From assembly GCA_015657535.1 (NCBI GenBank), contig JADHZB010001622.1, positions 1 to 64,000 of the forward strand: a stretch of 64,000 nt of DNA. The letters run 5' to 3'. The position numbers were made by a program, and so were the translations under genes. The notes under the pieces were generated by a model. That model searched no databases and was not told the origin of the DNA. It was given only the letters and a program-made list of their open reading frames with translations. Shown piece by piece: positions 12,701 through 24,698 of this stretch (position 1 is the stretch's first letter; the number at the start of each line of letters is the position of its first letter). The stretch comes from Nephromyces sp. MM_2019 (lineage: Eukaryota > Apicomplexa > Aconoidasida > Nephromycida).

Positions 12701-14355
12701 ATATGCTTACTTAGGAGTATAAATGAGAAAATTTCAAGTCTTTGTATTCATGTAAGCTGGAGAGGAGGAGCTGCATCAAATTCTCTGCTAGATCTCGTTG
12801 CTGTAACCGAACTACCAAATATATAATCTAGAATCTCAAGACCCGCGAAAGAGCTTGAGATGGAACCAACGAGGAGGCATTGACCCCTTCAATTGTGCCA
12901 AAGAACTAGAAAACGTCAAGAGCTGCCAGTTTGCTTTTGTCTCATTGCGAGAGCAGTTCTAGGATACCACTCTTTTCTCTGTCGTTTCATTAAGAACCAG
13001 CTTGGGTCGCTGACCATGCCGACGGGCAGCGTGTTATCCGGTGTCTTCTGTTGAGCTGCTAGAGCCAGCTCTCACCCGCGTCTTGTCTTCAGTAGTTTTT
13101 TGCTTACCACATAGTTCGGCATGGATAGTGGATAGAAATCACAAATTTGTAAGAGCAAGTCAAAACCTATATACCTAATAACAGCCCCCAACAGCTTTCA
13201 TCTTTGAAAATTTGCGCAACACGCAAAAAGCACAGTGATTAGCTTATTCCGAGTTAGTTGGGTTCTGTAGCTTTTCGTTCTCCTATTTTTCTCTTTAGAA
13301 TTTCTGCAGCTTTTTTGAAATAGATGAACTATATCGATTAATGACGGTTATTCCCTGGTTATGTAATTCAATGCGTGATCGTTGTTACAGGCCTGATTCT
13401 TTTATTTAATTTGAATGGGAATGATCATGTGAGCGTTTTCGGCCCGAAATATTCCAGCGCTAGACTGCTGAGTGGCTTTCCACGTGGAACTTTCCACGTG
13501 ATTTTATCAAAGGTATGTTGAGAAAATTCGTGTTTTTGCTAAAGGAATCTACGAAGATTCAAGCGAAAGCGGCTTTTACGATTACGATTTGTGCATTTCT
13601 TTAGCGGAATTTTTCTGAAATTTTAAAAGCACACTATTAGCTTGTGAACTGCAATCCTTTTGCCTGTAGGTATTGCAAAAAGGGAGGTGTCTAGTTATTT
13701 TTGCAACGCCATGATTGCTGCAAGTTTAGAGAATGTTTAGAGCGTATCTAGCAGGAAAACGTAAATTTCCGTACTAAGCTCTATGTCCCTCAAAGGCTGC
13801 AAACGATTTTTCTATTGAAATATTATACATAATAGTATTTTTTTGGATTTAATATTTATTTCAAAGCATGTTGCATCATGAGAGAAAGGATAGCTATATG
13901 TACTGGACTCCTACTTCTTTCGCATGTATTTACATTTCTGTCGACATTGAAAAGCGAAGGATTCCCTTAGAATGTTTTGATGAGAAATTCCGGCGTCTAC
14001 AGGCGAAATATTTTTATGATGACCTATGATTTAAGAGTTCCTGGGTTGCAGTCCCACTTTTTTGTTTGCCATAGTCGTTAGGCTCGAAGTAGTAGCGGCT
14101 GCCAACCAACGTCTCTCAGTGGATATTCTGAAGCTATCCTAAAAAAGTAGTATGGACTCTCCCCATTTTTATTGAATCCTGAGGAGCTCCATATGTGGAG
14201 ATACTATGGTACTTTTTCGGCTGTTTGGGAAAGCTTGGGTAGCTTTTTCCGTAGTATATAACTAACGATTTATCCCACATATCAACCGTGCTCTACCTTT
14301 GCATGGTCTCCGTTGAGCTTCTGCGAGATGAAAAGTCTCTTATCTTAATTAACCA
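9719..14355. other. 4.6 kb upstream of the MSH2 model with no confirmed gene
   Basis: Composition shifts from mixed to T-rich toward 14 kb, as expected for sense-strand introns or leader of a + gene. One open stretch at about 12812-12960 (+), containing RKSLRWNQRGGIDPF, looks protein-like but has no donor and ends in TAG. I looked for the missing N-terminal part of MSH2 here and did not find a convincing exon. Confidence 0.4.
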
Positions 14356-17300
14356 ATGAGCCCTGGGTATGTGTTGTAGTCTTTTTTTGCCGCCTGATTT
14401 TCTTCCAAGAAATTATCCAGCTTTTGTGCCTAAATTTTATCATTCTGTGTGTCGTCCACGAGGTGAGCATGCACTTTTAAGCTCAACGTTTCATGCTCGT
14501 TATTAATCTAGTGAAATTTTAAAAGCTTGCATGCGCTCTTACTTTCTTAATGTTTCTCTTACTGCTCTCTTTATTGATCTCGCACTTGATATATTCCATT
14601 TGATATCGTCTTATGGATATTTCTCTTAGTATCTCTATTTATTCCTCACTAGCTTTTTAAGCTTGTCTTATCATTCTTTTTAAGTTTAGCTCTAATTGAA
14701 TCGAATTAAGTTTTTCTTTGCAATCATCCTATTTCTTCTCTTGTATCTTCCAGACGCGAAATATACCAGGGAATTCCATTTGTAACAAAATCTAATGTTC
14801 CAATTAGCAAAACTGTTAAAAATAACTGTTACATCTACCTGTGTGAGGAGATCATGGACTTAAGCGAAAGGACAAACTCTGGAACAGAATCCGGAGATCA
14901 ATCGAAGTCGTTCAAGCATGATCCTTTTTCTCAGGATACTAGAAGATTTGAAGTTGTCTGCGCTATTTCAATTGATTGCTCGAAGTTATCGAGCAGACTC
15001 GTAGGCTTCGCAGCATTTGATAAAGATTTTAACAGATTTTCTGTTGCTGAGTTTGTAGACAATCCACCTTTGGACATTCTGGAATCTTTGCTCCTACAGG
15101 TGGCCAGTGGTGGATATATTTGATATTGTCTTTCTGTTTGCGCTGAGTTATCATTTTAAGATCTCAAGGTTTTTTTTTCTGAAGAGATGTGTGTTCACTT
15201 AAATTCTATGATGATGCAAATTTAATATACTTAACGGCTTTTATAGATAAAACTTGTTTTTGACCTTATCTTCAGAAATGGATTTGGTGTGTGTATCCTA
15301 ATTCACCGGCATTTTTTTTGGCTTTCGGATTTTTTAAATGAAATTTTTATACCAACAGAAATGCGCTTCTGCTTTTTTTCCCTCTAAAGGATACTCTCAT
15401 ACCCAGCTACTATTCCCTTGCTTCTTCTATCCTTGTTCATGAGCTACGTTGTCCATATTGTCGTAACTTAGCGCTGTGCTAGTACTTGAAGCTTTGCAAG
15501 CTGCTTCCCTTCTTCTAATCTTAACTTTTTTGCGAGTTCTGTCTTGATCGTTATAGCGTGAAGTGTTGGTTTTGCGATGTTCCATCTATGATATACGAGA
15601 ATGAAGTTATCATTTTGCCCTCGAATTTTCTTTCCTTGCACTCTATTGGAGTTTGAAAGGCTTGACTTTTTAGGTGAAGGATGTAGCAGTGATACACAAT
15701 GTCGTATTTTTTGGTTGTACTTTGAAGAAATTGTAAAAAAAAGCTTTTGAGCGTCTTCAGCGATAATTTTCATTGATGAATTATAAGTTGGAACGTTTTT
15801 GTTTTTTGCTTTGCCCCGTCATTAGAGTTTTAATGCTTGAAACTTTTTTTATGTATCTTCGAATATACTGGCAGTTGCTATTTTTTAAACTAAAGTTTCG
15901 TTTTTTCTAGCTGCAATCCTTTTTAGAATGCTGCCAAGCAAGTTTCTACAGAATATACAATAATGGAAGCCTTTTAATGAATGTTTTAGTAGCATTTTTT
16001 GGTACAGAACGCCTTTTTTTTAACACTTTGCTACAGGGCGTGCATTTATCATGCATTTAGGGATAGGGCCGTCGAGTACATTAATGCTTAAAGTTGCTTT
16101 AAGCTGTATCTATTTGCGTGTGTGATGTTTCTATTACTTGTTTAGCTGTATAAATTTACAGGATATTCTTGTTTGCAAGTATATGCTTCTTTTATTGCTT
16201 TTTTATGCTATACAGTGCACTTTTCGGTTTTATGCGGTAAATTCCTTCCTCTGGATTAGTGTGTATTTACTGTATTGTATAATGAAAATTAACCTATCCT
16301 GTTAATTCAGCTCCGTCCTAGGTATGCGGCAACTCTCCTTGTGGAGGATAGAATTGAGGCGAAAAAATTAGAAAATGTGCTGGAGCGAAGCGGAGTGGAA
16401 TCTTTCAATTGCACAAAGAAACAATTTCAATGTACTAGAAATTTTTTTTAAACTTTGGTTTGTATATTGAAATGAAAGTGCAGCGAAGCACAAGAGAAGA
16501 AGACAAAGCAAAAAACTGAATTAGACGCACTGTAGAAGAAGGCAAAAAACTAGATAAAAAGCAGTAGAAAAAGGACTGAATTACAGAGCTCTGAGGACTC
16601 GGAATATGAAAAAACCACTGATAAATTTGCACTCTTTGTTTTTTGTTTCTTTCTTCTTGAATTTATGTTTTAACGACTTTTTGGTTTGAATAAGTAGGCA
16701 GAAAGTTTTTTATTTTAAAAATATCGCAAAAGGTTGCCTCTCATTTTGTACGCTGCAATTGCGTCATCATTTTGCTCGATGTATGAAGGAAAGTACTTGT
16801 GTGCTTGGGGGATTACTTGTATGCGTAGAGTGCCATTTTTGTTGCTCTCTAGTGTATATTGGTAGGAATACGGGAGCCTATTTCATTCCTCCTCATGCAC
16901 TATATTTAATTTGCATACTTGAACTGTTTCTTCGCGTAAAATTGCGCAAAATGATGAATTGACGAGGTCTCAAATATTTTCCACGCAGCACTTCTCAACG
17001 ATGCTTGTGATACTATGCATATAATAAAATCTTAATGTTATGGTATATATGCACACACCGGTGCACACACGTATCATGAAGCCATGCATAGCCTTCCATA
17101 CTAATACTTGGAAGATATACAACTTGGAAATCATTAATTTTATTAGATTTAATAATATTTAATGATATGTTTAAACTAGCTTCTCGTTCAGATTCTCCAG
17201 CGATTTCTCCATTTAGAAGGATATGTATGCTGTATATGATGCTTTGAAAGCTACTTTATAGTTTCTGTTCAGTGCACCCAGCACTGCAAGTGGTTTTCAG

Positions 17301-18579
17301 CGCTTTGCATGACCGAAGACATTACTTTTGATGTTTTATGTCAGATAAACGAAAAAAATATTTTTTTTCAGCTTCAAGCTTGGAGCAGGATGTCGGCCGA
17401 CTCTTACATAAGGGAGATTCCATACAGAATCATGTGGCACAGTTTAAGATGAAATCCGCTATGGCATCCCTTGCTTGCATCCTTACAGAATGGGAGGTAT
17501 CATCAGATCGGAAATTTATTGGAAGATGCATGCTGGAGGAGTATCATATTGAATCAGTACTACGTATGGATAAGGCAGCTTTCTCTGCTCTTAACCTGTT
17601 TCCTAGGCCTGGTGAAGGTAATTTTCCGATGCTCTTTGATCAGCTACTTTTTGTCTGATTGAAGGACTTTTTTGCCAGGCACATTTGCAGTAGAAATGGA
17701 GTTTTTGCAGTCAGTTGTTTGCTAGTTTTTCCGTATTTCTCTACAATTCTGTGATTCATGACAAACTCATGTCGTTTTGCTGGTTTTTTATGCTCTAAAA
17801 CGCTTGCTGAGCTTATAGCTGGGCTGGTATGCTTCGATTTCGATCCTCTGTTATGGACGGAATCATGCAACTTCTAACATACAACCCATTAATTGAGCAG
17901 AATAGCTTTATCCGCAGCACAAAGCTGCTTTTGTTTCATACTTAAATTTTTCATATTCTTAGTCAAATCCGTGAATATATCTTTTTCTAGCCCCTTTTAT
18001 GCGATCTCATAGGCGGAAATTTCATGCTCAAGCAGTACACAGCTGCAAATCTTTTACGTTAGTTAAGAAAATAATGGGTGGGCTCAAATTTGGTATGCGC
18101 TACAGCTTATGCGAAGCGCTAATAAATGGAATTTTTCGTTTTTTTTAATGGGCATTCTACCTGTAATTTTCTTTTTTTTTTGTTATTCTTACTTTTTTCA
18201 CAGCTTCAAGAGCCCCTACTTCCTTACTCGGCTTCTTGGACAAATGCAGAACTCAATTGGGCTCTAAACGCCTAATTAACTGGATATCTCAGCCTTTAGT
18301 AGATCTAGAAAAGATCCAAATGCGACATGACATGGTGGAAATGTTTTTACAGGTAATAGAGAGACTCTTTCTAATACTGAGTGTACGTCCTACCCTTTTT
18401 TTTTTTTTTTTTTTTTCCATGTGTGGCGAAAAATCTTTGCGCATAAGGTGTTAGTAGGACGGCTTAATGATGGTAGAAGTGTGTTCAAGTGTGGAGCTTT
18501 CCTTCAATTAATTTTTTTGAAAACTCGGATTCTTTGGCCTGCCCTTCAAATATTGTTGCAATGCCCTGGTTATCCTTGT

Positions 18580-18669
<90 letters not shown>

Positions 18670-18719
18670 NNNNNNNNNNNNNNNNNNNNNNNNNNNNNNN
18701 NNNNNNNNNNNNNNNNNNN

Positions 18720-18810
<91 letters not shown>

Positions 18811-21800
18811 TTTTTCCTTAGGCAGAATGGGGAAATATATATATATATTTTGTATTGATATCTGAATACATAGATATGTATATCTGTGTATATTTTTTTA
18901 TTTACCGTTATGCTCATGGAAATATACACCTATCTTACCCTGTGAGTGCACTTGCACTCACAGGCATCTACGCGCACAAGCATCTACGCACACAGGCACC
19001 TACGCACGTGTATATATATATGTCTCTTTCTCACTTTTCCTACTTTTTCCCTTGCTTGCTGTCTAGTATGTCTTATATGAAAAATTTAGTATCTCAAGAT
19101 TTTATGGTGTGTGCTTCTTAGGAGGAAGATATTCGTCGCACTGTGCAGTCAACTCATTTGAAAAAGGTTCCAGACCTAGACAAACTGATAACTAAGTTTC
19201 ATAGGGTAAATGCTGGAATCTCAATCACGAAAAGCAGGATTGGCCTAGAAGATTTGGTAAAGCTTTACGATGCTGTGGTAGAATCTGAGAATCTAGTGTA
19301 CACCCTACAATCATACCAAGGAGCTAGAAGGGCAACCCTAGAAAGGCTTTTTCTAAATTCCTTGATTACCTGCACCGCTGGGTTTGTTCAATTCAAGAAG
19401 CTGGTTGAACACACTATAGATCTCAAGGTAAACAACATGACAAATTAATGAGCTACACACACATATGTATAAACAAGTTATCTTGAGTCTTATTTGATGC
19501 CTTGAAAAGCCTAAATTTCATCACGGCGAGAGTTCTTGTAAGATTATACTATGTTGCAGCAAGCAACATGGACTGTTGCATCTCAAGATATGAAAATTTG
19601 CGTTTTTTTTTGACTGGGAAAAAGGCAGGTTTGAGCGCGCCTTTTTTTAACTTTTATGAATATTTCTGAGTGATAAAATGATGAAAATTGGGCAAATTTT
19701 ATGTTTTCATATATATTTCGAATAAATTGATGAAGGTGTGTGTTTATGCTTTAATGATGAAGATGTGTGTTTACGCTTCAATCAACACTCTAAGCGCTAA
19801 TTCTATTGATTTCCTTTGTATGCTTTTTCTGGTATGTAGTATCTCCCTTACCAATTGTGAAGATTCTGATTTTTGCTTGAAGAACTACCGGATTTATTGC
19901 GTTTGTATATATTTTTCAGGGGCGAACAGTGTGTGCGAAATCAATATGTGTGTGCGTGCGCAGCCGACAAATTGAGTAAAGATTCAGTTTGCATGCTGCT
20001 TGTAAGGAGACTTTGTTCAACCTTTTGATTTCGTTTTATTCTTTTCTACACAGGAGGCTGAAAGGGGTAACTATGTGATCTCTAGAGAATTTGATCCTAA
20101 ATTCAAAGCTTTAGCCTCTACCAGAGATGAATTGCTAAAGAAGATGGAGGCTGAAAGACAGCAGGTTATGAGCTATTTTAGAGGATAAAGATTATATATA
20201 ATTGCTTTAAACATCCCGAATATATTGACTTTAGCTGAAAAATGCACTTTATGCGACGCTTCTTCATCACAGAGGCTTCCGTGCTAAATGCACCCATGAA
20301 GGATGTATGCAGATATAGATGTGGAAATTTAAAGAGATTTATATCTAAATATATAACATTGTGTGTATTTATATATGCATATATACGAGAATATATGCAT
20401 ACAAATATAGATACTTACTGTGCTATTTTTATAAGCCTTTTTTTAAAGATTAGAAATCTTTCAAGGAAGATAGCTTGAATAGCGAAAACATTCGAAAGAA
20501 GCAGTCTTCCAAGGTAAATACTATGAAAATAAAAAGAAGCTCCTTCAACCTTCATTGTGGATAGACTTTAGATTTGTAGCCACATTTTCTCCGTTTTTTC
20601 CTCATCTATTTCTCTTCTCGCTGTACTTCACCTTTTCTCTCTTTTATCTCTTCTCCACCACTTTTTGTTTTACCTCCTCTCCCTCTTGTATTTCTCTGCC
20701 TGTGATTTCTGAGTTTCTTTAAGAATATTTTCTCAAAAGCCTCTTTTTGAATTCTATATTTCAATCCCTTTAAATTTTGCTTTTCTGCCTCATCTACCCG
20801 CAATTTTCGCTTGTTTTTCTCTATATTTCTGCGTTTTATATTCATCTCAGTTGTTTGCCGGAATCAGCTATTTCTGATGAGAAATAAAGCGTTTTCTATT
20901 GTTTAAGTGTTCTCACTATGGAGCTTCTCTAATAGCTGAATACCTCTACATGTCCTCGTGGGTGTTTTTTTTTTTTTTTAGATTTCTGTATTAGGGGCTT
21001 ATCTATCTCGCACTTTTTCTGCTGCATTGGGAACTTGCTTATCCCACATTCATTCTTACTGCTATATTGGGGGCTTGCTTGTCTCACACTCTTAGTACTG
21101 CACTGGTTGGTGGCTAGCTTATATTCCACACTCTTAATACTGTATTAAGAGCTTAACTATACCATATACCTATTGCTGCCTTTGCAGTGTGTATTTTTGA
21201 GGGCCACTTTCACATCTGGCATTTTGAAGTGGCTGCTTTTCGTTGCTGTTACTTTTGCGATGCTATTCGCTTTACAGGTTGAGTCTGATTTATTGTTAGA
21301 TAGCTCTGGGAGGAAAGGTCGAGCAAAAGATGAGAAAGAGAGTGTGAGATTGATTGAAGACAATACACTGGGATATGTTTTTCGCGTTACTAAAAAGGAT
21401 CAAGCCGCTGCTCAAGTAAATGGAGATACGTGGAGAATTGTGCTTTTCTTCTTATTCTAATGGGAATACTCAGTTTTTTGCCTTTTTTAAAATTATTCTG
21501 TATCTCCTCAATATTTTTTGTGGTCGTGGTGGGGAATGCTACTCTTAAATTCCTTAGTTTTTTCTCTAATCTTAGCGAGTTGACTTTCTATTTTGGAACA
21601 ACCTGATGGTTTTCTCATGGACTATTATTCACTTCTATGAGGTTTCCTCTTTTACTTAATCTAAAATTTACGAACTACCGATACGACATCGGCTCTTTTT
21701 TTCATCGCCTAGAAATGTGTATGTTAGTTGAAGTTTTTGGCTTTTTTTGTGTTTGCAAAAAGCCTGTAAAAATGGCTTTTTTTTTCCTTGTCTGCATATG

Positions 21801-24493
21801 TTAGGGGAAAAAAGGAAGGTATCAACCGATCAGGATAAATAAAGCCGAGTACCTCTTTACCACTTCGGAGTTGAAGTCGCTTTGTAGGTCTCTTGAGTCA
21901 GGAACCTCTCAGTACAAAAGCCTGCAATCCGAGGCAAGAGTTACTCGCTATTTTTCTGTGGTGAATACATGAAAAATCAGCGTTATTGTGCAATAAACTC
22001 AGGTTTTTTGTTGCAATTTTACTTTTTTTATTAAAATTATACATTAGTTCAAACTATACAGGAAGGCTCCTTTATCTTTGCATTGCATCCGTTTTTGATA
22101 AACTAATGCTAAGAAAGCGATAAAATATAGTTAAAGTGCAGGCTTGTTAGACTCTACATTGGAAAGCCTAAAATAGTGCGAATTAGACATAGAAAATGCA
22201 GCATTAATTTGAAAGGAAGCACTGGTAGATATCAATGATTAAGAAGCTAATTAGCGGATTTCCTCTCATTTTTTCCTCAAAATGCAGTTAGCGGAAAAGG
22301 CTATTGTCATTGCTGCTACCTACTGGCCTGTATTGGAGCAACTAGCTGATACTTTGGCTAGCATTGACATTCTTTGCGCCTTTGCAACAGTTGCGGGTAA
22401 TGCACCTAATCATTACGTTCGCCCCACTATGACTCCAGGAGGTAGGCTTTACCCGTGATTGTCTTGCTAGCTTATTAAACAATACTGATTAAAGCTTTTA
22501 GGGTTCACTGTCTTCAACATTCTATTAAAAACGCTTGTAAAGTTATTGATATTGGGATTATAATATTTTTTTCCGGCTTCTTTACGATATGCCGTAATTT
22601 CGAATTTAAATCCCATTTTTTGATTATTTTTTTGCTTCACATATGCATGAATGCTTGCAACCTCAGAATCATTTTTCACTTAGAAACGAACCCAGGCATT
22701 AGCTTCTTTCTTAAGACAAGATTTTTGGACACACTTTCGAAATTAGTTTTTGTTTTCCTTGCTATTTTTAGGGAAGACAGTGCGTCTAATTGAATCTAGA
22801 CATGCACTGGTCGAGTCGCAGATACAGTGCAATTCTTTTATCGCGAACGATATCACGATGGTTCATAGTTCTTCTCGTATGCAGATAATAACAGGTCCTA
22901 ATATGGGCGGAAAGTCCACTTATATCAGACAGGTATGCGTATATTTGCAGCTTAAGGAGTGAAAAACATGCTTTGAGACAACTATGAGATAATATAACGC
23001 ATTCAATGTCCGAAAGAGGAGATTGCAATATGGCCAAAGGGGGGGTTATCATGATAACTGACACCCGAGTATTCTGTACAGGGTACCCTTATAAATAATG
23101 CCTTGACAATGAGCATCATTTTGTTTACTTGGATAGGTTGGACTTGTTGTTCTACTGAATCAAATAGGCTGCTTTGTCCCATGCAAAGAAGCGGAACTAC
23201 CTGTTTTCAAGCAGATAATGTGTCGAGTGGGGGCTTCTGACATACAACTTCGGTGAGAGCCACTTTTTTTGATTATATATAGGGATTTTATGAACAACAG
23301 TTTGGTTCCTGCTCTTCAGTGCAGCTCCGTTTTATCTTGGATAGTATAAAGTGAAATTATTCATCTAAGTTTATTTAATTAAAAAATGGATTCTTGCTAT
23401 AGTCAACTTGCTTGTAGCAGTCTTTATCATGCGATTCCATGCATTGTACGTATCGGCGGCCTAATGGTGTCTGCTTTGTAGCTCTTTAAAGTATTAATTT
23501 TTTAGCTGTTTTTGGGTTCCCATGATGACGGTGCATACATGCGGCAGGCAAATGTAATTGTAGCACCTTTTTCGCCTTCTCATAGATTCGTTTTGGCACA
23601 TTTACTTCCGTTCTCACAGCGGTGTATCCACATTTTTATCTGAGATGATTGAAGCCTCCACCATATTGAGATCTTCTAATGAAGAGAGCTTGGTTATCAT
23701 CGATGAACTTGGAAGAGGGACTTCTACATTTGAGGTTATAGCTACCCTATTAGTTGTTTTTACATCCCTACATGCGATAATATCCTAAAAAATTGGAAAA
23801 TTTCTTGCTTGTAGGGATTTGGACTGGCTTGGGCAATAGCCAAGAAACTTGCAGAGGCTGTTAAATGTTTCTGCTTATTTGCCACCCATTTTCATGAAAT
23901 GGGTGAGCTAGAAAAAGGTAATATATGAGTAGTTTATAACTCACCAGGAAAAGTAGTATTTGGCTCTTCAGCATACTTTTTCATCGTATGTGCCATAACT
24001 TTCTGTGATCTGTGTTTTTGCAGAAGTACATGGAGTTATTAATAGACACGCAGCAGCTGCCGCAAGCCCTGCCGATGGGAAACTAACCTTTCTGTATGAG
24101 ATTCGTTCGGGATGCAGCGATCAATCGTATGGGCTACAGGTTGCAAAGATAGCGAATCTTCCCAAGGAGGTAGGCACGACAAAATGATTACAGTTACTCA
24201 TACTTTTTCTCAATTTGCAGTGCATCTCTTATTATTCTTCGTTAATGCAGCGTTTCTAAATGGAAATTTACTTTCAGGTTTTAGAGAGAGCCCAACAGAA
24301 GGCGGATGAACTAGAATCAGCAGAACATTTTGGAGTAAAGCGTGTAATTCCATCTGATAACTCTGACGATAGCTCCTTGCTTACAAAGAAAAGATTGAAA
24401 TCACTCCTATACGAATTCTACGATGCTTCCGCTGAAAGAGGCTCCAGCACACGTAGTGCTGTACTTGAAAAATTGGAGTTGATGGTTCGTTAA
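14356..24493 (+). CDS. MSH2: DNA mismatch repair protein MSH2 (MutS homologue), about 16 exons
   Basis: MSH2 partners MSH6 or MSH3 in the nucleus to recognise mismatches and recruit MutL proteins. Exons read: 14356-14366 (proposed start), 14754-15099, 16311-16431, 17372-17617, 18204-18352, 19122-19427, 20054-20164, 21278-21415, 21805-21933, 22288-22441, 22772-22932, 23137-23252, 23620-23734, 23815-23917, 24024-24169, 24278-24493. All phases agree, giving about 855 codons. Visible: connector and core segments ([24 protein letters not shown]), Walker [10 protein letters not shown] (about 612-620), signature GVSTFLSEM (about 664), Walker [14 protein letters not shown] (about 687), and ATHFHE switch (about 724). 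The usual length is 930-960 residues; most of domain I before RREIYQG is missing, so the tiny first exon is only a phase-matched guess and true 5' exons may lie upstream. The identity is certain; the start is not. Confidence 0.95.
18577..18809. repeat. (GT)n microsatellite in an MSH2 intron, interrupted by an assembly gap
   Basis: At least 180 bp of pure GT/TG dinucleotide flank a 50-base run of N at 18670-18719. It lies in the intron between the exons ending at 18352 and starting at 19122. The N run is probably a placeholder, so the true length of the tract is unknown. Apparent CVCV or HTHT reading frames are artefacts. Confidence 0.97.
18670..18719. other. Assembly gap (50 N)
   Basis: Fifty consecutive N inside the GT repeat. 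A round-number gap inside a simple repeat points to unresolved repeat length. Confidence 0.99.
21934..22287 (+). other. MSH2: Probable GC-AG intron in MSH2
   Basis: The exon starting at 21805 reads to GAG|gcaaga at 21933/21934, and the next exon starts after atgcag at 22287. The GC donor has a strong AG|GCAAG context. The alternative GT donor six bases later (aga|gttact) keeps the frame but matches consensus less well and adds two residues. With the GC donor the protein reads ...YKSLQSE-LAEKAIV..., close to the usual MSH2 spacing. Confidence 0.6.
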
Positions 24494-24698
24494 CTTGATG
24501 GTTAGTTTATAGTCTATAGATATAATGGTCTAATGGAAGCCTTGCAGGAAGGGATTACCATATATTTTTAATCTTAACAGAGAATTATATATATAAGTTT
24601 TTTTGCTCCGTATTTTTTGTGAAGCAGCATAGCAATTAATCTTTCGCTATGTTCTATTTGTCAAGGGCTGTGCGGCTTTGGTATCTTGGATTCATTCT
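24494..24698. other. Short convergent intergenic region
   Basis: 205 bp separate the TAA of MSH2 (+) from the TAA of the minus-strand gene that ends at 24699. It is AT-rich and must hold both 3' ends. No clear canonical poly(A) signal was identified. Confidence 0.7.

Noticed and set aside
18421..18929. Several long frames on both strands through the GT repeat, encoding CVCV or HTHT
   Set aside because: They are translations of a dinucleotide repeat and the N gap, inside an MSH2 intron.
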